Source of the DNA: Protonemura montana
Taxonomy: Eukaryota > Arthropoda > Insecta > Plecoptera > Nemouridae
Length of the DNA stretch: 64,000 bases
Reading direction: 5' to 3'
NCBI GenBank assembly: GCA_947568835.1
Contig: OX387612.1
Coordinates: forward strand, 12,216,001-12,280,000
Made by a program: the position numbers and the translations under genes. The notes beneath the pieces were generated by a model. The model was not told the DNA's origin, searched no databases, and worked only from the letters and a program-made list of their open reading frames with translations. Shown here piece after piece: positions 56,071-64,000 of this stretch (position 1 is its first letter; every line of letters starts with the position of its first letter).

Positions 56071-58881
56071 GGTATTACTGTCAGTAGCACCGTGCTAACT
56101 AGCACCACCATAGCACCAAGCAGTGACCCTGGTATTACTGTCAGTAGCACCGTGCTAACTAGCACCACCATAGCACCAAGCAGTGACCCTGGTATTACTG
56201 TCAGTAGCACCGTGCTAACTAGCACCACCATAGCACCAAGCAGTGACCCTGGTATTACTGTCAGTAGCACCGTGCTAACTAGCACCACCATAGCACCAAG
56301 CAGTGACCCTGGTATTACTGTCAGTAGCACCGTGCTAACTAGCACCACCATAGCACCAAGCAGTGACCCTGGTATTACTGTCAGTAGCACCATGCTAACT
56401 AGCACCACCATAGCACCAAGCAGTGACCCTGGTATTACTGTCAGTAGCACTGTGCTAACTAGCACCACCATAGCACCAAGCAGTGACCCTGGTATTACTG
56501 TCAGTAGCACCGTGCTAACTAGCACCACCATAGCACCAAGCAGTGACCCTGGTATGACTGTCAGTAGCACCGTGCTAACTAGCACCACCATAGCACCAAG
56601 CAGTGACCCTGGTATTACTGTCAGTAGCACCATGCTAACTAGCACCACCATAGCACCAAGCAGTGACCCTGGTATTACTGTCAGTAGCACCGTGCTAACT
56701 AGCACCACCATAGCACCAAGCAGTGACCCTGGTATTACTGTCAGTAGCACCGTGCTAACTAGCGCCACTATAGCACCAAGCAGTGACCCTGGTATTACTG
56801 TCAGTAGCACCGTGCTAACTAGCACCACCATAGCACCAAGCAGTGACCCTGGTATTACTGTCAGTAGCACCGTGCTAACTAGCACCACCATAGCACCAAG
56901 CAGTGACCCTGGTATTACTGTCAGTAGCACCGTGCTAACTAGCACCACCCTAGCACCAAGCAGTGACCCTGGTATTACTGTCAGTAGCACTGTGCTAACT
57001 AGCACCACCATAGCACCAAGCAGTGACCCTTGTATTACTGTCAGTAACACCGTGCTAACTAGCACCACCATAGCACCAAGCAGTGACCCTGGTATTACTG
57101 TCAGTAGCACCGTGCTAACTAGCACCAGCATAGCACCAAGCAGTGACCTATTACTGTCAGTAGCACCGTGCTAACTAGCACCACCATAGCACCAAGCAGT
57201 GAACCTGGTATTACTGTCAGTAGCACCGTGCTAACTAGCACCACCATAGCACCAAGCAGTGACCCTGGTATTACTGTCAGTAGCACCGTGCTAACTAGCA
57301 CCACCATAGCACCAAACAGTGACCCTGGTATTACTGTCAGTAGCACCGTGCTAACTAGCACCACCATAGCACCAAGCAGTGACCCTGGTATTACTGTCAG
57401 TAGCACCGTGCTAACTAGCACCACCATAGCACCAAGCAGTGACCTATTACTGTCAGTAGCACCGTGCTAACTAGCACCACCATAGCACCAAGCAGTGACC
57501 CTGGTATTACTGTCAGTAGCACCGTGCTAACTAGCACCACCATAGCACCAAGCAGTGACCCTGGTATTACTGTCAGTAGCACCGTGCTAACTAGCACCAC
57601 CATAGCACCAAGCAGTGACCCTGGTATTATTGTCAGTAGCACCGTGCTAACTAGCACCACCATAGCACCAAGCAGTGACCCTGGTATTACTGTCAGTAGC
57701 ACCGTGCTAACTAGCACCACCATAGCACCAAGCAGTGACCCTGGTATTACTGTCAGTAGCACCGTGCTAACTAGCACCACCATAGCACCAAGCAGTGACC
57801 CTGGTATTACTGTCAGTAGCACCGTGCTAACTAGCACCACCATAGCACCAAGCAGTGACCCTGGTATTACTGTCAGTAGCACCGTGCTAACTAGCACCAC
57901 CATAGCACCAAGCAGTGACCCTGGTATTACTGTCAGTAACACCGTGCTAACTAGAACCACCATAGCACCAAGCAGTGACCCTGGTATTACTGTCAGTAGC
58001 ACCGTGCTAACTAGCACCACCATAGCACCAAGCAGTGACCCTGGTATTACTGTCAGTAGCACCGTGCTAACTAGCACCACCATAGCACCAAGCAGTGACC
58101 CTGGTATTACTGTCAGTAGCACCGTGCTAACTAGCACCACCTTAGCACCAAGCAGTGACCCTGGTATTACTGTCAGTAACACCGTGCTAACTAGCACCAC
58201 CATAGCACCAAGCAGTGACCCTGGTAATACTGTCAGTAGCACCGTGCTAACTAGCACCACCATAGCACCAAGCAGTGACCCTGGTATAACTGTCAGTAGC
58301 ACCGTGCTAACTAGCACCACCATAGCACCAAGCAGTGACCCTGGTATTACTGTCAGTAGCACCGTGCTAACTAGCACCACCATAGCACCAAGCAGTGACC
58401 CTGGTATTACTGTCAGTAGCACCGTGCTAACTAGCACCACCATAGCACCAAGCAGTGACCCTGGTATTACTGTCAGTAGCACCGTGCTAACTAGCACCAC
58501 CATAGCACCAAGCAGTGACCCTGGTATTACTGTCAGTAGCACCGTGCTAACTAGCACCACCATAGCACCAAGCAGTGACCCTGGTATTACTGTCAGTAGC
58601 ACCATGCTAACTAGCACCACCATAGCACCAAGCAGTGACCCTGGTATTACTGTCAGTAGCACCGTGCTAACTAGCACCACCATAGCACCAAGCAGTGACC
58701 CTGGTATTACTGTCAGTAGCACCGTGCTAACTAGCACCACCATAGCACCAAGCAGTGACCCTGGTATTACTGTCAGTAGCACCGTGCTAACTAGCACCAC
58801 CATAGCACCAAGCAGTGACCCTGGTATTACTGTCAGTAGCACTGTGCTTACTAGCACCACCATAGCACCAAGCAGTGACCA
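56071..58881. repeat. 60-bp minisatellite array B, about 47 copies (FOXO intron 2)
   Basis: Same unit, orientation and family as array A at 39459. Two 56-bp units with the identical four-base deletion (GACCTATTAC) at 57145 and 57441 interrupt the frame. Other variants: GTAATAC, GTATGAC, CACCCTAGC, AACACCG. Confidence 0.96.
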
Positions 58882-59636
58882 TAGACCATTTTCTTATTCA
58901 TTACGTTTAGTTCTTAATCTACCCGTCAAAATATTTTCTTCTGGATTCCTTATGGTGATTTTTGTTGTAAAATTGTTCCCCAAGCTCTATCAAGCTTCTC
59001 TGACTTTTCCAGTGAATTTCCTTACACGTGCTAAGAAAATATCAAGTTGACATCAGATATGTTGTAAATATTTTCTTATTTTTTTTCAAAAAATACTAAG
59101 TGCACCAAAAAAAAAGTGTTCTTTTCAACAAAATAACACAAATTAAACACACTTTTTTTTAACTCAAATCTCAGAATTTTACAAAAAAACAAAACTGGTT
59201 TTGTTTTCACATATAATAGGTATTTTGACAGGAGTTAGGTTAGGTTAGACTCAAATATTCAAGCTGCGTGCTTGTTTTTCACCTGTCTTCACTCAATTTG
59301 ATTGATTTCTCGATAATGAGTTGTTATTTCCAAGCATCGCCGTCTTTTTACGCAACGAATAATTAATAACATCGCCATACCAACAGAGAAATGAATCTCT
59401 AATCGAACCCACGGACTTTTGATTGATTGCTCCTAACATTGTGTTTCCCCCTTCGTCTAAGTCGGCCCGTGGATCAAGGGGTTGGGGGGGGATGATAGTC
59501 TAGGGGGGGCTGTGTTTTCCGCGGTGCACCGCCTTGATGGTTCCGATCGTAGGGTGTTGACGAAAAACTTGCCATATAGAAAAAAAAAAAAAATATGAGT
59601 AAAGTAGTCTTCATTTTACAATTTCTGGAGAAAATT
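58882..59636. other. Single-copy FOXO intron 2 sequence with a G-run
   Basis: AT-rich with homopolymers; 59476-59514 has GGGGTTGGGGGGGG and AGGGGGGG, able in principle to form a quadruplex. No gene. Confidence 0.5.
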
Positions 59637-59706
59637 TCTGACAGAACCGGGATACGAACCCAAGACCTCTCAATTGCCGGTCGATCTACCAAAAGAGCTA
59701 TCCGGA
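59637..59706 (-). mobile_element. tRNA-like SINE head (second tRNA family)
   Basis: On minus: TGTCCGGATAGCTCTTTTGG, TAGATCGACCGGCAATTGAG, AGGTCTTGGGTTCGTATCCC, GG. A box (TAGCTCTTTTGG) and B box (GGTTCGTATCC) are present but degenerate. Too altered for a working tRNA. Confidence 0.6.
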
Positions 59707-59780
59707 CACATATATAAAGTCTTTATTATTTTAAAATTATTACTTTTTTAAATATTTGAATAACTTATTATAAAAATTAT

Positions 59781-61140
59781 GTGTCCAAGTAGCTCAATTG
59801 GTTAGAGCAACACCCGCGACAGGTGGAGATCGGGGTCCAAGTAGCTCAATTGGTTAGAGCAACACCCGCGGCAGGTGGAGATCGGGGTCCAAGTAGCTCA
59901 ATTGGTTAGAGCAACACCCGCGACAGGTGGAGATCGGGGTCCTAGTAGCTCAATTGGTTAGAGCAACACCCGCGACAGGTGGTGATCGGGGTCCAAGTAG
60001 CTCAATTGGTTAGAGCAACACCCGCGACAGGTGGAGATCGGGTTCCAAGTAGCTCAATTGGTTAGAGCAACACCCGCGACAGGTGGAGTTCGGGGTCCAA
60101 GTAGCTCAATTGGTTAGAGCAACACCCGTGACAGGTGGAGATCGGGGTCCAAGTAGCCCAATTGGTTAGAGCAACACCCGCGACAGGTGGAGATCGGGGT
60201 CCAAGTAGCTCAATTGGTTAGAGCAACACCCGCGACAGGTGGAGATCGGGGTTCAAGTAGCTCAATTGGTTAGAGCAACACCCGCGACAGGTGGAGATCG
60301 GGGTCCAAGTAGCTCAATTGGTTAGAGAAACACCCGCGACAGGTGGAGATTGGGGTCCAAGTAGCTCAATTGGTTAGAGCAACACTCGCGACAGGTGGAG
60401 ATCGGGGTCCAAGTAGCTCAATTGGTTAGAGCAACACCCGCGACAGGTGGAGATCGGGGTCCAAGTAGCTCAATTGGTTAGAGCAACACCCGCGACAGGT
60501 GGAGATCGGGGTCCAAGTAGCTCAATTGGTTAGAGCAACACCCGCGACAGGTGGAGATCGGGGTCCAAGTAGCTCAATTGGTAAGAGCAACACCCGCGAC
60601 AGGTGGAGATCGGGGTCCAAGTAGCTCAATTGGTTAGAGAAACACCCGCGACAGGTGGAGATCGGGTTCCAAGTAGCTCAATTGGTTAGAGCAACACCCG
60701 CGACAGGTGGAGATCGGGTTCCAAGTAGCTCAATTGGTTAGAGCAACACCCGCGACAGGTGGAGTTCGGGGTCCAAGTAGCTCAATTGGTTAGAGCAACA
60801 CCCGCGACAGGTGGAGATCGGGGTCCAAGTAGCTCAATTGGTTAGAGCAACACCCGTGACAGGTGGAGATCGGGGTCCAAGTAGCCCAATTGGTTAGAGC
60901 AACACCCGCGACAGGTGGAGATCGGGGTCCAAGTAGCTCAATTGGTTAGAGCAACACCCGCGACAGGTGGAGATCGGGGTCCAAGTAGCTCAATTGGTTA
61001 GAGCAACAACCGCGACAGGTGAAGATCGGGGTCCAAGTAGCTCAATTGGTTAGAGCAACACCCGCGACAGGTGGAGATCGGGGTTCGAGTCCGCGTTTGG
61101 GCATCAATTTTTGAGACGGTTCTAGTGTTCATAATAATAA
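59781..61140 (+). repeat. 52-bp tRNA-like SINE-head array, about 25 copies, ending in B box and tail
   Basis: 25 heads with A box TAGCTCAATTGG are followed by a terminal unit carrying GGTTCGAGTCCGCGTTTGGG and the SINE tail (CAATTTTTGAGACGGTTCTA). The 5' end GTCCAAG can pair with TTTGGGC, closing a cloverleaf in the last unit. Variant order (CCCGTGAC with TAGCCCAATT; GAGAAACACC) repeats at 14- and 6-unit spacing. Confidence 0.92.
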
Positions 61141-61710
61141 AATACCCCGCGCATTGCAAGCGTTTGCAATTTTACTCTAACGGTATTTAAAACTTTGACA
61201 GATATTTTCAAAATATCTGATAAATTTATTTTGAGAAATGTCGAAGATTGTTAAGCAAATTTCATCCAAATCCATCCACTCGTTAAAACAACAGCGAGCG
61301 GAACAAAAAAAAAATTGCCATGTATTTACACTAATTTTCGCTTCGCTCGCTCCAACCAGCTGATGAAATTGTTATTTTCGTTTGATTATGTTGTCATGAC
61401 AACCGACTGGTGACCGAGTCAACATTATTTACGGAAACCGAGTTTCACTGATTGCTAGGCAACCGGCATCTCAAGGTTTGCCAAAAACTTTCCCCTTTCA
61501 TCGAGGCTAGCTAGACGACGATCTGTAGAGAGTCTTCGTATGTGAGGGAGTGGCTTACTGCTCAAAAACCAAATGTCTTCTGTATTTTATTATTAGACAA
61601 ACTAGAAACCTCTCGAAATTTTATGGGGATCGGGGTTTGAGTTCCCGTTTGGGCAACAATTTTTAAAACAGTTATTAGTGTTCTTAATAAAAAAAATAAC
61701 CTACCATAAT
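61141..61710. other. Intron sequence with palindromic X-box-like site and a SINE tail fragment
   Basis: GTTGTCATGACAAC (61390-61403, perfect palindrome) and ATTGCTAGGCAACC (61451) resemble RFX sites. 61624-61705 is a 5'-truncated tRNA-SINE (GATCGGGGTTTGAGTTCCCG...TTTTTAAAACAGTTATTAG). Confidence 0.5.
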
Positions 61711-63104
61711 CTACCATTGAACCTCCTATGCTAGGCCATGATATACCCGTGGTAACATAAGATAGCAGAATTGAGAAGCTCTGTCAGGCGATCTCAGCAT
61801 CTCCATGGCTACCAAACGTTGAATCTACCATTGAACCTCCTATGCTAGGCCATGATATACCCATGGTAACATAAGATAGCAGAATTGAGAAGCTCTGTCA
61901 GGCGATCTCAGTATCTCCATGGCTACCAAACGTTGAATCTATCATTGAACCTTCTATGCTAGGCCATGATATACCCGTGGTAACATAAGATAGCAGAATT
62001 GAGAAGCTCTGTCAGGCGATCGCAGCATCTCCATGACTACCAAACGTTGAATCTACCATTGAATCTCCTATGCTAGGCCATGATATACCCGTGGTAACAT
62101 AAGATAGCAGAATTGAGAAGCTCTGTCAGGTGATCTCAGCATCTCCATGGCTACCTAACGTTGAATCTACCATTGAACCTCCTATGCTAGGCCATGATAT
62201 ACCCGTGGTAACATAAGATAGCAGAATTGAGAAGCTCTGTCAGGTGATCTCAGCATCTCCATGGCTACCAAACGTTGAATCTACTATTGAACCTCCTATG
62301 CTAGGCCATGATATACCCGTGGTAACATAAGATAGCAGAATTGAGAAGCTCTGTCAGGTGATCTCAGCATCTCCATGGCTACCAAACGTTGAATCTACCA
62401 TTGAACCTCCTATGCTAGACCATTATATACCCGTGGTAATATAAGATAGCAGAATTGAGAAGCTCTGTCAGGCGATCTCAGCATCTCCATGGCTACCAAA
62501 CGTTGAATCTACCATTGAACCTCCTATGCAAGGCCATGATATACCCGTGGTAACATAAGATAGCAGAATTGAGAAGCTCTGTCAGGCGATCTCAGCATCT
62601 CCATGGCTTCCAAACGTTGAATCTACCATTGAACCTCCTATGCTAGGCCATGATATACCCGTGGTAACATAAGATAGCAGAATTGAGAAGCTCTGTCAGG
62701 CGATCTCAGTATCTCCATGGCTACCAAACGTTGAATCTACCATTGAACCTCCTATGCTAGACCATGATATACCCGTGGTAACATAAGATAGCAGAATTGA
62801 GAAGCTCTGTCAGGTGATCTCAGCATCTCCATGGCTACCAAACGTTGAATCTACCATTGAACCTCCTATGCTAGGCCATGATATACCCGTGGTAACATAA
62901 GATAGCAGAATTGAGAAGCTCTGTCAGGCGATCTCAACATCTACATGGCTACCAAACGTTGAATCTACCATTGAACCTCCTATGCTAGGCCATGATATAC
63001 CCGTGGTAACATTAGATAGCAGAATTGAGAAGCTCTGTCAGGCGATCTCAGCATCTCCATGGCTACCAAACGTTGAATCTACCATTGAACCTCCTATGCT
63101 TGAC
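61711..63104. repeat. 114-bp minisatellite, about 12 copies (FOXO intron 2)
   Basis: The unit contains CTACCATTGAACCTCCTATG, CTAGGCCATGATATACCCGT, GGTAACATAAGATAGCAGAA, TTGAGAAGCTCTGTCAGGCG, ATCTCAGCATCTCCATGGCT, ACCAAACGTTGAAT. Copies differ at a few sites (GGCGATC/GGTGATC). Confidence 0.96.
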
Positions 63105-63509
63105 TTTTTTTCTGAATTTCGCAACGAAAACATCTTATAAAAATATGAGTTTAAGTAGATAGCCACTCCTAGCCGTGCGAGGACTCTCTACGCAACTTTA
63201 GAGAATCACCGCCGGCTGGACTCACATAACAATCGCTTGCCATTTCGTTTCACACGGCCTTGTGGATTTCAGGTAGAATCGCTGGAAATAGAAGTACGCA
63301 TTGTGCGTATTCATTTTTAAACCCTTTTGCTTTTGGGAAAGTGAAACGTGGGCTTTTGTTTGGACATTTCTTCTGTGTCGTCAGTCGAGCGCTGGTCCAG
63401 GGGTGACAAAACTTGGACACTTTTATACAAAAACCGGTGCAAATATTTCGAGAATATTTTTTTAAATCGAATTTAATTTTTTATCCATTCATTTAAACAG
63501 ATTGAAAGT
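63105..63509. other. Single-copy intron sequence, nothing recognised
   Basis: No FOXO exon 3 signature and no repeat family. Confidence 0.5.
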
Positions 63510-63698
63510 GAGAAAAACTATTTGAACTGGGTTTTGAATGCTAAGTAAAGGCAAAGTGAATGTTTTCTGAATTTTCTGAATTCTGTTTGCGAAATTACTT
63601 ACTTTGTCCTTTATTTAGCATTGAAAACCCAGTTGAAATAGTTTTTGTTAAAACTAGTGCTAAGTTTACATCAAGTAGACATGAGTCTAAAAACTATT
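63510..63698. mobile_element. E3 repeat, two facing halves
   Basis: ACTATTTGAACTGGGTTTTG...AATGCTAAGTAAAG and, inverted, TTTAGCATTGAAAACCCAGT...CATCAAGTAGACATGAGTC. Confidence 0.75.
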
Positions 63699-63779
63699 AT
63701 AGATTGAAATGAGTTATTTAAGGCTTGTGACTCGATTGTCCCAAATCTTCATACACATTGAAGAATCTGATCTGATTTC

Positions 63780-63868
63780 AATTGCAAACGCTTGCAATGC
63801 GCGGGGTATTTAATTATTATTAACACTAAAACCTTCTCAAAATTGATGCCCAAACGGGGACTCGAAAT
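63780..63868 (-). mobile_element. 3' part of tRNA-derived SINE, reverse orientation
   Basis: The minus strand reads TTTCGAGTCCCCGTTTGGGC, ATCAATTTTGAGAAGGTTTT, AGTGTTAATAATAATT, then AATACCCCGCGCATTGCAAG. It lacks the A-box half and defines the full 3' end of the family. Confidence 0.75.
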
Positions 63869-64000
63869 TTTAGCTTTACCTTATTTATATATAAATAAAA
63901 AGAGGACTCGTTTTTTTAGAAAACGTTTCGCATAAAACCATAAAAACTAAGATTAAAGATAAATATAAATAAATATATAAAATAAAACACAAAATTTATG

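Noticed and set aside
59225-59250. Telomeric repeat (TTAGG)
   Set aside because: Only about three imperfect units; similar CCTAACCTAACC-like words occur in the SINE body.

Overview
This is metazoan nuclear DNA, almost certainly from an invertebrate; I cannot name the phylum. The evidence is split genes with GT-AG introns, two recognisable animal genes, 5S- and tRNA-derived SINEs, foldback/MITE-type elements and many minisatellites. By my count about 39-40 kb of the 64 kb is tandem repeat.

Two genes lie head to head around 34.2-36.2 kb. On the minus strand is a class I (GH47) Golgi alpha-1,2-mannosidase of the MAN1A type. Seven exons run from 34247 down to 1195 and encode 544 residues of the long form. 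The C-terminal part, roughly the last 100-120 residues including the third catalytic acid, lies beyond position 1. A second possible first exon (18316-18128) carries its own start codon and hydrophobic N-terminus, ends in the same RRDKVKE junction and splices in the same phase, so the gene probably has alternative N-termini. On the plus strand is FOXO. Exon 1 (36236-36424) carries the N-terminal Akt site and the start of the forkhead domain. Exon 2 (39301-39417) ends at the conserved ...SAGWK splice position. I find no third exon before 64000, so everything to the right of 39417 is probably FOXO intron 2.

Almost every intron holds its own minisatellite. MAN1A introns contain units of 49 bp (intron 7), 47 bp (6), 52 bp (5), 37 bp (4) and 34 bp (3, about 221 copies, filling the intron), with a SINE in intron 2 and a mixture in the long intron 1 (10, 18, 80 and 91 bp). 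FOXO intron 1 is filled by a 53-bp array. The FOXO intron 2 region holds 60-bp (two arrays), 41-, 92-, 68-, 52- and 114-bp arrays. Several arrays show higher-order repeat structure.

The most interesting theme is that several satellites are amplified pieces of transposable elements. The 91-bp arrays are the 5S-rRNA-like promoter head of a SINE3-type element. The 52-bp arrays are the tRNA-like head of a second SINE. The 47-bp array is the terminal inverted-repeat tip of a foldback element. The 10-bp arrays are an internal segment of another foldback element. The remaining sequence is AT-rich intron or intergenic DNA with a few motif clusters (CRE, X-box-like, GATA) and a GC-rich shared upstream region between the two genes. 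Very long open frames inside the arrays are artefacts of unit composition and are not annotated as genes.
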